Source: Humulus lupulus (Eukaryota; Streptophyta; Magnoliopsida; Rosales; Cannabaceae). Taken from it: a stretch of DNA of 64,000 nucleotides. Shown in pieces: positions 24,124 to 36,614 of the stretch; within the stretch, counting starts at the first letter, position 1, and the number at the start of each line of letters is the position of its first letter. The notes beneath the pieces are model-generated. The model saw nothing but the letters and a program-made list of their open reading frames with translations, did not search any database and was not told where the DNA came from. Position numbers and translations under genes: made by a program. The DNA lies in assembly GCF_963169125.1 (NCBI RefSeq), contig NC_084795.1, positions 263,991,042 to 264,055,041 of the forward strand, in the 5' to 3' direction.

Positions 24124-25015
24124 CCTAGTGATAACTCTAGGATTTAGAGTTATTTTTATGATCTTTGAGCTGGTTTTTAAGTTGAAAAAGAGTAATGGAA
24201 GTGTGTTTAATGTGATTTTGTTTAATTTTTATCCTTCTTGTTCTAGGTAGTGAGTCCATATTAAGATTTGTTTATTTGGTGTATTGTTTGTAAATATTTT
24301 ATGTTAATTTCTGTTCTGTGTTGTTAGGAAAGGAAGCTTAAAATTGCCAAAGGGAATTAAAGGGAGCAGAAGAAAAATGGGGACTGAAAGGGGAGCATTG
24401 CTGTTTCGATGCTGTAGGCCAGCCGCATAGTAATCCTGGGCAGAAGACAGATGACGTGGACAAAAGCCAGCTGTACTTAAGTAATTACCTCAGCACCTAT
24501 GTGGCATCTATTTTAATGAATTAAGTCAGCTGGCTGAGGTGGCAAGAGAGGGACAAAAGTTGGAAATGGGATGTCTAATTAGGGTAAGGAAAAAGTACCC
24601 TAAAGGAGGGCAGCCAGCCGAAATAGAGGGGAGATACCATTTTTATCACAACAGAGAAAAGAGAGAAGTACAGGAGAATATACACAGAAAAAGGCAGTAC
24701 CCATAGGAGGAGAGTCACGGTCAAGGAAGGAGGAGGACTTTAGAACCCGATTCTACTTCTTCTCTTTCTTATATATTTCCATTTCTGTAGTGTATACTCT
24801 TGATTCAATACTTGTGAACTGAATACTTGTTATGGATGAACAATTTCTGTTTTGGATTGTAATTTTCAGTTCAGACATGAACTAATTTCTTTAAGATTTG
24901 GGTGGCTGTGAACCCTATATGATGAAGTATTAATTCAATGCATGAGTTCAGTAATTTTGCCATTGTTCATTTAAGTGTAATTAATGCTCAATGATTGTTG
25001 TTTACTGTAGAGTCC

Positions 25016-26914
25016 AAGAACTTTACTTAGCTAATTGTTTAGTAGTATTATAGTATGTTTAGTGTTATCATTGTTACTTTGGATTTTTGGTTCAGACCGG
25101 GAGTTATTTGGACACTCATAGTAGTACTTATAGATTTTCTAAGTTTAACCTATAGTTTAAGAATATTAAGTATAACCTAAGGTTTGATTAATGTGTCTGA
25201 TATTAAGGATTATATTATTATATTATAAGGTTTAGACATCAACCAATAGGATTTTAAGCACATGTTTTGAATGGTAATTAAGGATTAAGTATTTTTGAGG
25301 ATTAAATTAAATAAGGGTAAAAGTTTGAATGTATAGGGTCAGTCAGCAACTTTGAGCACGTTGAGGGCTTAGTCAAGGTTGTTTACTCCATTCAAACTCA
25401 GCTAAAAATGTGTAAATTCGTGTTTAAATATTCAGCGTATGCCGATATATCGCAGCTATAGGGGGCGATATGTCGCAGCACGTAGATACGGAAAACACGA
25501 ATCGATGCACGGTCGCCTCGGGAACAAAGGTCCAGGCGATATATCGCCTATAGGGGGCGATATATCGCCTCCACCAGCATGAATTCAAATACTTTTGAAT
25601 TCTTTTCCCTTCAGCCATTCAAACTCCTTCAACAGTCCAGCATCTTCTGAACGAGTCTTCAGCCTCTGCTGAACGATTATTCAAATGATTTTCACTTAAA
25701 AAGCCATTATTTTTATTCAAGTAAAATCAAGATATTTTCATTCCCAAACTCTATAAATAGGACCTAGTACCCAGCCATTATTCACCATTTGCTCTAAGTT
25801 CAGAGGCTGCTAGTGTTAAGTGAGTGTGAGAGTGTAAACACTTGGTTTGGGGAAAAACTATAAGCTTAAACATCATAAGCTTATCAAACACTTTGGGAAG
25901 AGAGTGCTATAGTATTTCGGTGGATGTTAGATTGATCTTGCAATCTTTGAGGTAAACCCAAAACTTTAGTTCTTTTCTGTATTTTTTTATGTTATTTCCT
26001 TTCTCAAAACCTTCTACTCAGTCCCCTAACCTTATTCTTATTTTGGTTAGGGAATCCAAGCTTTTAAGCATATAAGTAGGTAAGTATGTTTTCTATGGTT
26101 TAGTCTTTCCATCTCTTTCATTTCATCTCCTTTCTTTAGACTTACTCTTTCTTATGGTTTTAGGAGTGTTCCAACAATCCCAACTCAGTCCATAATCTCG
26201 GTAACTTTGGTAAGGAAAATAGGCTAGAATTAATATGTTATGTGCTTATGTTATGTATATGTTTATGTCATTAAAAGTGTTATGATATGTATATGTGTAT
26301 GTTTGTAGGCTTGGGCATATGACCCATATGACTAACAAGACCCCAAATGGGTTATGGGCATATGACCTACTTAGCTAGTAGGACCCCATTAACCCCATGG
26401 GCATATGCTTGTTTAGTCTATGGGACCCCAAGTAATAATGGCCATTATAATAAGTGTATGTTATATGTATTATGTTAAGTCTTTATGTTTTCTTATGAAA
26501 TTATGTATGTGACTTTGTGTTAGATTTTCCTTACTGGGCATTAGGCTCACTCCTTTCTGTTTATGTGCAGGAAAATAAGTTTAGAGGCGGAAAGATTCGT
26601 GGCGCTTGGAGAATGTGTATCGATGATGAATGGAGTCAAGGGGCCGAGCGTTATTCGATTCGAGGATATAGTCTCCTTTTATGTTTTTATGGTTTTTATG
26701 TGTATTTTCCGCATTATTATGTAATGTCTTTTATTTTAAATCTTGTTTTGTTTTAAAGACAATGGGATCCCAAAATCCTTCTTAGTATTCTGTTTATTTG
26801 TAAATAACTCTTATTTTCAAGTTATTCAATAAATTATGGTATTTTCGTAAAAATGTAAGTTTTATGTATAGTTTCGATAATGGTCCAATTAGTCTAGATT
26901 AGTGGGTCATTACA
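25016..26914 (+). mobile_element. element F: solo LTR of the A/B family, inserted in E
   Basis: 1,899 bp from TGTAGAGTCC to GGGTCATTACA with 5-bp TTTAC duplications on both sides (25011-25015, 26915-26919). It is the same family as elements A, B and C but in plus orientation. A TATA-like CTATAAATAG lies at 25751-25760. A palindrome cluster (GGCGATATATCGCC) is at about 25438-25572. No internal region remains, so it arose by LTR-LTR recombination. Confidence 0.92.
25751..25760 (+). promoter_or_regulatory. TATA-like box of LTR F
   Basis: CTATAAATAG, conserved in position and sequence in all A-family LTRs here (18505, 20243, 31331, 35853), about 735 bp from the LTR start. Conservation across copies supports it as the core promoter that starts the genomic RNA. 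Confidence 0.6.
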
Positions 26915-27530
26915 TTTACTGGCCATAATTAACAATTAACTAGCTAGATCTGATTTTGGAAAGAATTTGTCTAGCTGAATTCACTTAAATGATGCAAGAG
27001 AAATGCCATGTTTAGGTAATTCTTAGTAGTGAAATAGGAATATTTTACTACCTTGTATAACCTGAGATTTGGTGATTAAATACGTGTTTTACAACCTGAT
27101 TTAATATAGGATTATGTTGAATTAAGTTGTGGAATTATATCAGTGGGTTTTGGAAAAAGCTTACTGGTCTCTTATGAAATCGGTTAACTCTGTGCTTGAT
27201 TGCTGAACCATTGCTATAACAACTGGGCAGATTAACATAGGGGGAAATAGCCATCCAGATCTATTTGTTCACATAGATCTTCTCTGAATTAATTTTTTCT
27301 GAGTTCTTCATTTTATTTTAGATTAAATTAGGTATACCCATTTAATTTCAGATTCATACTCCAATCATGTTCTTAATTTTGTTATCTTATTTTTAAATTG
27401 TTCTTTAGTTGATTTTGCAATTATTTAGTTTAAAATCCCTGTGGAGATGATACTCATTTATCACTGTATTACTTGTTGCCGACTACGTATACTTGCGTAT
27501 TTTAATTGCTATAATTTTTGCAACACCTAG

Positions 27531-29045
27531 TATCACGTCAAAGTCCTTGATCACCAGTTCTATCAGGTCTCCTTCTAGTTCTGTGTCCTCAATCTTGATC
27601 GGTATGCCTCGTACTATCCGTGATGATAGAACTACTTTGCCTGAAGGCAACTCGGTTACAAACCTAGTTCTAAATCTTTCACAAGGTTCGTCTAGTTTTT
27701 CTATCATTCCTAACGAGATATACGAATGAGTGGCTCCCGAATCAAATAATACAGAGCATATGTTATTGAGGATGATTGCCTGACCTGAGACCACCTTATT
27801 GCTAGCATCTGCCTCTCCTTGGGTTAAGGTAAAAACCCTAGCAGGAACCATCTTGTCGTCTTTCTTTCCTTCTGGCTTACGCTGAGGACAATCTCTTTTC
27901 CGGTGTCCTTCCTGACCACAGTTAAAACATTCCTTGGTGTTTGCGCGACATTCTCCAGGATGTTTCTTCTGACACTTAGCAAATGGCGGGTATTCCACAT
28001 AACCTGGCCTATTTCTCCCATTATTTGTCCGTGCCCTCTTATCGCTGTCAGATTGCTTGTTATCAGGATGCCTTCTCTTTTGACCGTTACCGTTGTTGCC
28101 TGACTGATTGTTGCCATTATAGTTGTTGTTCCGACTGGTCTGAGGTTGACTCTGTTGTCTAGGTTCAGGCTTACTGGCTTCCTCTTTACTTACATTAGCC
28201 TGCAACCTCTCTACTTCTATTGTCGTCTCAAGGACGTCGGCATACGTAGTATTCCCCAGGTTTGCTAGCTTAACCCCCATCTCGATCTTCGATCGAAGTT
28301 CTCTAACAAATTTGTTCACCCTCAGAAAATCGGTTAGAACCATCTCAGATGCGAACTTATTTAAGTGGTCGAACTGACGAGCATACTCTGCCACTGATAA
28401 ATTTCCTTGCTTCAAGTTGGCGAACTCCTCAACTCTTGAAGCGAGTACAGCCGAATTGTAGTACTTCTTATGGAACAGCTCCACAAATCGAGTCCATGTC
28501 ATGGTGGCAACATCATGCGATTGTTGGACCAAGTCCCACCATATCCTGGCATCCTTCTTGAGCAATGACGAGACGCAGGATATACGGTCCACATTACTGA
28601 GATTCATGTGCGTCAGAATTGGCTCCACATTCCTTAGCCACTCTTCTGCCTCAAAGGGGTCTGTAGTCCCTTCGAAGTTTGGAGCGTGATGTTTGCGAAA
28701 CCTCTCATACACTGGCTCCATATTCTGTACTGGATACGGTGCGTAGTTCGCCACTAGCCATCCCCCATATGGACCAACTTGTTGGGGTGCTGAGGCCATT
28801 TGCTGGGGCTGCGGCTGAGGCGGAGGCTGAGTCTGGGGCTGAGCCTGTTGTAGTTCCTGCTGCAAAAGTTCCTCGACTTGTTGTCGCAGTCTGGCGATCT
28901 CCGCAGTGTTGTCACCTGGCGGTGCCAGCGCGTTGCGGCTAGCAGTAGCATGCACTCCCCTTCTGCGAACTGGAGGGGCTTCATTGTTCGCTGGAACAGC
29001 GTTGGAGGCGTTTTCGTTGGTGCGTGCAGATCTTCGGAGCGACAA
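27531..29045 (-). CDS. element A gag and protease start
   Basis: ATG at 29045 opens a ~505-codon frame. The N-terminus has Arg and Ala/Pro-rich segments, a short Leu/Gln coiled coil (IARLRQQVEELLQQ), then the retrotransposon gag domain (FEGTTDPFEAEEWLRNVEPI to LRVNKFVREL). A Lys/Arg-rich linker precedes the zinc knuckle CFNCGQEGHRKRDCP. The aspartic protease begins with CSVLFDSGATHSYIS (DSGA active site). The frame runs into solo LTR E after VILG, so the ORF's last ~15 residues come from E. Gag itself looks intact and would package element RNA. Confidence 0.92.
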
Positions 29046-29583
29046 CGTAGCAGAGTTCTAATAGTTGAAAGAAACATGTTAGAACTTTACCTAATAGGCT
29101 CTAAGGCAAAAACTTATTCTAAAACAAACATATCTCAGACCTATTGATTATGACTTCTTATGAAAATTTTATAAGTCTTCTTTATTATTTAGAGTGGGTT
29201 TCTATACTTAGAAAAACAAGCCATCTTTATTTTTTTTTTCTAAGTTTGTTTCTAATCATCCTATATGACTTAATTCTCAAGCTCAAAACTTATCTTTGTT
29301 CCAAAGTTAACCATATTGAGGGAGGGTTGAGATCAGTAAAATCGTTCCCACTACTATGGCCCCCTAACTCTCAATATAGAAACTGGGTTCATTGATTTGT
29401 ATCCACCCTCACCGAACTTAGTCATTATTCATTTTATTTATTATTTATTATGATTGCGAAATACAAAATCAAACTCATACATGATAACAAAATAACATGA
29501 TATTAATTTGGAAAATAGTTTTTCACTTATTACAACCATAAAACAAAGAAATAAATAAAACAAACAATGAAAAACTAACTATT
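29046..29583 (-). other. element A leader between extra ORF and gag
   Basis: Non-coding. The segment is largely conserved with the leader of element B (about 33000-33400), including a CCAAGTTCGGTGAGG word and a CCCTCCCTCAATATGG word, in line with a role in the element RNA such as packaging. No function can be read directly. Confidence 0.5.
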
Positions 29584-30051
29584 CTAAAAATCAGGATCTT
29601 CTACATCTGATCCTTCATCTAGCATATCATCATCTAGTTCTTCATAATATTCATTATCATGTGCCTCAAAATGTCCTCTAGGAAGGTTCGTAAAAATCCT
29701 ATGTTTTTGCTCATTTGTAAACTGAAATTCTGATTTTGCAGTGAACCTAACTAAGAGAAAGTAATATCGCATTGCTACTGCCAGTTCGTCTTCATCATCC
29801 ATTGTTTCCCATATTTCCTCTAAGGCAGCTATTACAAGATGAAAATCTCTAAACAGTCTAATTACTAATACATATTGTTCTGTTGATCTCATCATGATTT
29901 GCTTAGACTCTTGAAGGTGACCTATTTCTTTGTGGAACAAAAGCAGTCTTCGCGTGATTCTTTCTAGTGCTCCTACGGTGTTTCTTGGTTCTCTTATTCT
30001 TTTTAAAGCCTTAATGGCTCGGATATCCTCATTGGTTAATGCTTCGTTCAT
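29584..30051 (-). CDS. extra sense ORF in the leader of element A, unknown function
   Basis: A 155-codon ORF lies between the primer site and gag, on the element's sense strand. It starts MNEALTNEDIRAIKALKRI, has a helical, Arg/Leu-rich middle, and ends in a strongly acidic tail (YYEELDDDMLDEGSDVEDPD). I recognise no domain. A GTAAGT donor (about 30125) and TTTTCAG acceptor (about 30058) directly precede it and outline a 68-bp leader intron. Element B has the same splice-like signals but no ORF at this place. Most Tekay-type elements are described with a single gag-pol frame, so this is either an element-specific accessory gene or captured host sequence. The ORF has no internal stop. Confidence 0.6.
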   Translation of the reverse strand: MNEALTNEDIRAIKALKRIREPRNTVGALERITRRLLLFHKEIGHLQESKQIMMRSTEQYVLVIRLFRDFHLVIAALEEIWETMDDEDELAVAMRYYFLLVRFTAKSEFQFTNEQKHRIFTNLPRGHFEAHDNEYYEELDDDMLDEGSDVEDPDF

Positions 30052-30188
30052 ACTTAACTGAAAACATAAATACTAAAATCGTTAGCTATACACATAAGAA
30101 AAATAACTATAACTTAAATACTTACTTGGCGGTCAGATTCGGAGCTTTGAGTGTGTGTATCGAGGAGAACTTCATGCGAAGGAACCGT

Positions 30189-30203
30189 TTGCTCTAATAC
30201 CAA
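30189..30203 (-). other. element A primer binding site (tRNA-iMet type)
   Basis: On the minus strand TTGGTATTAGAGC follows the 5' LTR by one base. It matches the complement of the initiator-Met tRNA 3' end (TGGTATCAGAGC) with one change. Confidence 0.85.
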
Positions 30204-30204
30204 C

Positions 30205-32058
30205 TGTAATGACCCAACTACTCTAGACTTTGGACCATTAACGAAACTATACATAGACACTAATTTTTAATGAAACTTACAAGGGAAATAAATATTACTT
30301 CATTAAAATCTTGTAAAAACAAATGTTAAACTACATAAAACTTTAAGTATGATATGGGATCCCATTGTTTTAAAAGAAAAAAACATAACATAATTGATTA
30401 CATAGAAAAATGCGGAAAAATACATATAAACCATAAGTAAAGAAACTTCATCCTCTAATCGAACTCTCGGCCCTTCGATTCCATTCCGCCTCAATACACA
30501 TGCCCAAACTACCAAGAACCTTTCCCGCCACCAAAGCTATTTTCCTGCACATATAAACATAAAAGGAGTGAGCCTAATGCCCAGCAAGGAAAATCTAACA
30601 CATAAACCATATACATAAAATTCATAATGTAACATAAAACATATCATAAACATATGTCACATACATACTATAATGGCCATTATTACTTGGGGTCCCATAA
30701 ACAAACAAGTCATATGCCCATTAGATTTGTGGGGCTTGCTAGCTAAGCAAGTCATATGCCCATAAATTTATTGGGGCTTGTTAGTTATACAGGTCATATG
30801 CCCAAGTCTACATACATAAATAACATCACATAAACCATAGGTTAATCATAACACATATATTATAAGATAACACATAATGTAACATATAGAATCCTATCCT
30901 ATTTTCCTTACCAAAAATACCGGGATATGATAACAGATTTGGGACTTTGGAACACTCCTAAAAACATAAATGGAAGGGTGAGTATACTAAAGAGAATGAG
31001 ATGAAAGTGAAGAAAGAACTATACCATTAAGAATATACTTACCAAAAACCTTATGTTCAAGAACTTAGATTTCCTAATAAAGTTAGGGGTTGAGTAGAAA
31101 ACTATAAGAACTTGAAGAAAATAATACCAAATGAACTAGAGTTTTGGAATACCTTGAATGCTTTTATGACCAATCTAAACCTTGAACCAAAATGTGTTAT
31201 AAACCTTACTTCCCAAGTGTTTGGTAAGCTTATAATTCCCAACCCAAGTGTTTACACTCTCACAATAACCTAGCAACTTGCAGCCTCTGAACTTAGCTTG
31301 ATGAATGAATAAATGGTTGGGTATTAGGTCCTATTTATAGAGTTCAATAATGAAAAGATCTTCATTTAACTTGAATAAAAATAATGGCTTTTTAAGTGGT
31401 TTGAATTATCGTTCAGCAGAGGCTGAAGACTCATTCAGAAAGATGCTGGACTTATCAAGAAGTTAAGGATTTGAATGAGAACGTTTTTGAAAACTTTCAA
31501 AAATACACTGAAGGAGGCGATATATCACCTGGGCCAGCATGCCCGAGGTGATCGTGCAAAGTTTCGTGTTTTTCGTATCCCCGTACTGCGATATATCGCC
31601 CCTATAGCTGCGATATATCGGCATACACTGAATATTTAAACACGAAATTGCACATTTTAAGCTTAATTTGAATTGAGTAAACAGCCTTGACTAAGTCCTC
31701 TAACGTTTTCAAAGCTGCTAACAAACCCTAGGATATTCAAATATTACTCTTAATAAACTTATTCCTCAAAAATACTTAATTATCATTAAACATACACATG
31801 ACAAGTGTTACTTTCTTATTGGGTCTATCTAAACCTTATAATATAATAAATATCACCATTAATATCAATCATATTAATCAAACCTTAGGTTAAAACTAAT
31901 ATTCTTAAACTATAGGTTAAACTTAGAAAATCTACAAGTGTTACTATGAGTGTCCAAATAAATCCCGGTCTGAACCAAAGTCCACAATCATAAAAATACT
32001 ACTACTATTACTATTATACTACTATCTAACTAGCTAAGTAAAGTTCTTGGACTCTACA
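30205..32058 (-). repeat. element A 5' LTR
   Basis: 1,854 bp, closely matching 19117-20976, with small indels in the palindrome cluster (about 31515-31625). TATA-like box on the minus strand at 31331-31340. It drives the element's RNA if active. Confidence 0.92.
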
Positions 32059-32063
32059 GATAA

Positions 32064-32718
32064 CAAGCCCCATAAATTTATATGACTTGTTTAGATAACT
32101 AGCCCTGTAGAATTATGGGCATATGATTGCCTAGCTAGCAAGCCCCAAGATGTATGATGGCCATTGTAATAGATGTTTGTGTAGCCATATGTTTTATAGT
32201 GTATGCTTATGTTATATGATATATGTTTTAGATAGTCTTATGTTCTTTTATAGTATTTGATGTAGTCTTATGCTTATGTTTATGATGTATATTTTGTTTT
32301 TAGTAGATTTTCCTTGCTGGGCATTAGGCTCATTCCTTTATTTTAGTGTGATGCAGGAAAATGATTATGGAGGCGGAAGGATTCTTGGTAGCATGGCATG
32401 TGTGTTGAGGATGAATGGAATGGATGGGCTGCGTGTCGATCGAGGATGACATTTATTTTAGTCTTTTGAAATATGTCTCTTTTGTAATTCTGCATTCAAA
32501 TTTTTTTGAACTTGTTTTTAAAGCTATGTTTTATGTTTTGTAAACAATGGGATCCCATACCATATCACATTTTATTTTACAGTTTTAATAAAGACATGCT
32601 ATTTCTTATATTTTGGGTTTTCAATAAAGGTATGTTATTTCTTATGTTTGTATCGAAATAGTAGCTATGTCTAGTAGTTTTAATGGTCCAAGGTCTTAGA
32701 AATAGTTGGGTCATTACA
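32064..32718 (+). mobile_element. element B: 5' LTR, right part
   Basis: It resumes B's LTR after the GATAA duplicate (32059-32063) and ends GGGTCATTACA at 32718. It contains GGGCATATGATT-type words and the conserved GGGATCCCAT block near 32550, also seen in the other LTR copies. Confidence 0.88.
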
Positions 32719-32720
32719 GT

Positions 32721-32732
32721 TGGTATCAGAGC
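32721..32732 (+). other. element B primer binding site
   Basis: TGGTATCAGAGC, two bases after the LTR end, is a perfect complement to the initiator-Met tRNA 3' end. Confidence 0.92.
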
Positions 32733-33407
32733 AACATTCTATTTACATGAAATTCTCCTTGATACACACGCTCAAGCTCCGAATCTAACCGCCAATGTAA
32801 GTGTTTATGTTATAGTTGTTATGATTATGTGTATTAGTCCTTATGTTTTCAGTTAAGAATATTTATAAATTAGTTTATTTTTATTTTCTTTATTTATTTT
32901 ATCTATTATCTTTGCATTTATGATTGTATATAGTGAAAGCCTTTTTCCAAATAAATATCATTATTATTTTTGAATGACATGTATGAGTTTGATTTTTTTT
33001 ACAATCATAATAAATAATAAATTTAATAAATAATGACCAAGTTCGGTGAGGATGGATACAAATCAATGGACCAGGTTCTATATTGAGAGATAGGGGGCAT
33101 AGTAGTGGGAACGATTTTACTAATCCCAGCCCTCCCTCAATATGGTTAACTTTGGAACAACGATGAGTTTCGAGCTTGAGAATTAAGTCATATAGGATGA
33201 TTAGAAACAGACTTAGAAAATAATAAAGATGGATTATTTTTTTTCTAAGTATAGAAACACACCCTAATTAAAAAAAGGCTTATAAAATTTTCATAAGAAG
33301 TCATAATTAATAGGTCTGAGTTATGTTTGCTTAGATTAAGTTTTTGCCTTAGTGCCTATTAGGGTAAGTTCTAATATGATTTCTTGGCTATTAAAACTTT
33401 GTTGAAG
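32733..33407 (+). other. element B leader
   Basis: Non-coding. A GTAAGT (32797) and TTTTCAG (ending 32852) pair matches the leader intron signals of element A, but the 155-codon ORF of A is missing. The 3' half resembles A's leader between the extra ORF and gag. Confidence 0.55.
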
Positions 33408-34602
33408 ATGTTGCTCAAAAGGTCTGCACGCACAAACGCTAATGCCTCCAACGCCACTCCTGAGAGCAATGAAGCCCCTCCAGTTCGTAGAAGGGTAGTG
33501 TGCTCTACCGCCAACCGAAGCGCACCACAGTCGCCGCCGGTTGACAACATCGCAGAAATTGCAAGACTACGACAACAAGTGGAGGAATTACTACAGCAAC
33601 AGTGACAACAGACTCAGCCTCCGCTTCCGCCACAACCACAGCCTCAGAAAATGGCTCAAGTACCCTATCGAGTAGGTCTTTATGGGGGATGGCCAATGGC
33701 GAACCATGCGCCATACCCAGCTCAGCACATGGAGCCAATCTATGAGCGGTTTCGTAAGCAACACGCTCCAAACTTTGAAGGGACAACAGACCCCTTTGAG
33801 GTAGAAGAATGGCTAAAAAAAAATGTAGAGTCGATCCTAGCGCATATGAATCTCGGCAACGCGGACCACATATCCTGCGTTTTGTCTCTGCTTAAGAAGG
33901 ATGCTAGAATATGGTGGGACTTAGTTCAGCAGACTAATGATGTCACCACCATGACATGGACAAGATTTGTGGAGCTGTTCCACAAGAAGTATTACAACTC
34001 GGCAGTCATCGCTACGAGGGTCGAGAAGTTCGCTAGTTTGAAGCAAGGCAACTTGACGATAGTAGAATATGCTCGACAGTTCAACAAATTAGCCAAGTTT
34101 GCACCAGAGATGGTTCCAGCTGACTTTCTGAGGGTGACCAAGTTCGTTAGGAGTTAAGCTAGCAAACCCGGGAAATACTACCTATGATGATGTTCTAGAA
34201 ACGGCAGTAGAAGTAGAAAGGGTTCAGGCGAATGTTAGTAAGGAGAAGGCTAGTAAGCCTGAGCCTAAACAGTAGGGTTAACCTTAGAATGGTCGGAACA
34301 ACCACAATAACAGCCGTCAACATAGCAATAGTAATAGTAATGGTCAGAAGAGGAGGCATTCAGATGATAAGCATGCCAATGGTGATAAAAGAGCACGAAC
34401 AAACAATGGAGGCAATAAGTCGGGTTATGTAGAATACCCGCAATGCTCTAAGTGCCAAAAGAAACATCTTGGGGAATGCCATGCAAACATCAAGGGATGC
34501 TTCAACTGTGGTCAGGAAGGTCACTGAAGGAGGCAGTGTCCCCAGCTCAAGCAAGAGGAGAAAATGGACAATACAATGGTTCCTGCCAGGGTATTTGCTT
34601 TT
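33408..34602 (+). pseudogene. element B gag, broken and cut by element C
   Basis: Homologous to A's gag. It begins MLLKRSARTNANASN, has the coiled segment IARLRQQVEELLQQQ followed by a stop, then the gag domain (HAPNFEGTTDPFEVEEWLKK to FLRVTKFVRS). A deletion near 34157 destroys the frame. The zinc knuckle (CFNCGQEGH at about 34503) has a TGA where A has Arg. At 34603 the LTR of C interrupts it, just after the sequence for MVPARVFA. No B pol or 3' LTR is in the window. Confidence 0.88.
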
Positions 34603-36614
34603 GTAATGACCCAACTAATTCTAGACTTTGGACCATTAAAACTACTTATGCATAGACACTATTCTTAAGAATACATACATACGAAACATTCATAACTTTA
34701 TTAAAAACCATAAAGTAAAAGTTGAAATACAAAAATTCGGGGTATGATATGGGATCCCATTGTTTAAAAATAAAATAAAACATAACTTAAATCTTAAATA
34801 AATTTGTTACAAAAACAAGTACGGAAAATACATAGAAAACATAATTAAAATGACTAAAAACAACTTCGTCCTCGAATCGTTCACGCAGTCCACCGAATCC
34901 ATTCTCCCTCAATACACAATCCCAAGCTGCCAAGAATCTTTCCGTCGTCATAACTATTTTCCTACACATATAAAAATAAAGGAATGAGCCTAATGCCCAG
35001 CAAGGAAAATCTACTAAAAGCATGAAACATAAACTATAAACATATAACATATGACTATAAAGACGTATACCATATAGGACTATAATATTAATGGCCATTA
35101 TGACATGTGATGAACCATCTATGTCCCCTATCTAATATCTGAGGTAAGTTAGATCACATGATAGTATATGATAACCCATCTAGGTCCCCTGTCTAAAATC
35201 TGAGGTAGGGTATATCATAACTCTAAACATTAAAATAATAAACACTAGGGCACTAAGCAACTATGAGCCCTAGATAAAACATAACATAGTGTATTATAGC
35301 ATAAACATATTATACATAAACATAACACATAAGCATATAGAAACTATCCTATTTTCCTTACCAAACCCGGGATGTGAGAACAAGGACGAGATTTTGGAAC
35401 ACTCCTAAAACCCACATTGAGAAGATGAGTATTTCTAAAAAGAAAAAGATGAAAAGAAATGAACTAAAACCACCGAGAAGAAGACCTTACCGAAAAGAAA
35501 CCTCAAGTTCAAAGAACTTAAATGCCTAACCAAGAATTGAGTTAGGATTTGAGTAGAGAAAAATTATAAAAACTAATGTATTGAGTTAGGATTTGAGAGG
35601 AGAAAAATTATAAAAACTAACGTAACATACAGAAATGAACTAGGAATAGGAATACCTTTGAATGCACTATAACCGAACTACACCTCGATATCAAAAAACA
35701 CACTATTAACCTTACTTCCCAAGTGTTTAATAAGCTTAAGATGATAAAGCTTATAACCCCAACCCAAGTGTTTAACTCTCTAAAGTAAACCTAGCAGCTT
35801 GAAGGCTTTGAACTCAGCTTGAAGAATGAAAGAAATGGCTGGGTACTAGGTCCTATTTATAGAGTTCAAGAATGAAAAGATCTTCTTTTAGGTTGAATAA
35901 AATAATGACTATTGGATTGAAAAATATTTGAATATTCATTCAGCAGAGGCTTAAGACTCGGTCAAAAAGATTTAGAGGCTTGTCAAGAGGTTATGGGTTG
36001 AATTGAGCTCGGTTCCAAAATCATTCAAAAATCTTGCCCTAGAGTCGATATATCACCCATGGTAGGCGATATATCGCCTGGGCTTATATTCCTGAGGCTC
36101 ATCAAAACGTTCGTGCGAAGTTACATATTTTTTGTATTCCCCGAGTGGCAATATATCACCCCTAGAGCTGCAATATATCAGCATACGCTGAAATATTATA
36201 CACGTAATTGCACTTTTTTAGCCTAATTTGAATTGAGTAAATAGCTTTGACTGAGTCCTATAACAATTTTAAAGCTGCTGGCAGATTCTGGGGTTTTCAA
36301 ATATTACTCTTATAAAACTATTCCTCAAAAATACTTTAATTTCTCAATAAACATGCACGTGACAAGTGTCATGATCTTATTAATTCTATCTAAACCTTAT
36401 AGTATAATAAATATCACATTCATGATCGGCTATATTAATCGAACCTTATGTTATAATTAATATTCTTAAACTATAGGTTAAACTTATAAAATCTATAATT
36501 GTTGCTATGAGTGTTCAACTAAGTCCCGACTTGAACCAAAATCCACAGTAATAAACATACTATAACTACTACTACTACTATCTAACTAGCTAAGTAAAAT
36601 TCTTGGACTCTACA
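34603..36614 (-). mobile_element. element C: 3' LTR
   Basis: 2,012 bp of the A family, in the same orientation as A, with the same termini. It is more diverged: it has an extra duplicated stretch near 35540-35630 and a two-fold repeat of CCATCTA[TG]GTCCCCT words at about 35110-35200. The palindrome cluster at about 36048-36182 has decayed copies (CGATATATCACC, GCAATATATCA). TATA-like box on the minus strand at 35853-35862. Confidence 0.88.

Larger units (their letters stand above)
24129..27525 (+). mobile_element. element E: solo LTR of an Athila/Tat-like family, inserted in A
   Basis: Direct CCTAG repeats flank it (24124-24128 and 27526-27530). It starts TGATAACTCTA and ends GCAACA. The 3' part contains AATCCCTGTGGAGATGATAC, a motif usual near the 3' end of Athila/Tat/Ogre-type LTRs. 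Removing nested F leaves about 1.49 kb with no coding region, as expected of a solo LTR. It splits the gag-pol frame of A at the protease. Confidence 0.82.
19117..32058 (-). mobile_element. element A: complete Ty3/gypsy chromovirus (Tekay/Del-like), nested in B
   Basis: It is flanked by direct GATAA duplications (19112-19116 and 32059-32063). In sense (minus) order it has the 5' LTR 32058-30205, a tRNA-iMet primer site, a leader ORF, gag, a broken gag-pol junction carrying nested E/F, pol, a polypurine tract and the 3' LTR 20976-19117. The LTRs differ at only a few dozen positions by eye, roughly 1-2 percent, so insertion is recent compared with C. Stops, shifts and the E insertion make it non-autonomous. 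Without E/F and one CCTAG copy it is about 9.5 kb. It splits B's LTR. Confidence 0.93.

Noticed and set aside
28349..29147. Plus-strand ORFs opposite gag of element A
   Set aside because: Shadows of the gag reading frame on the other strand.
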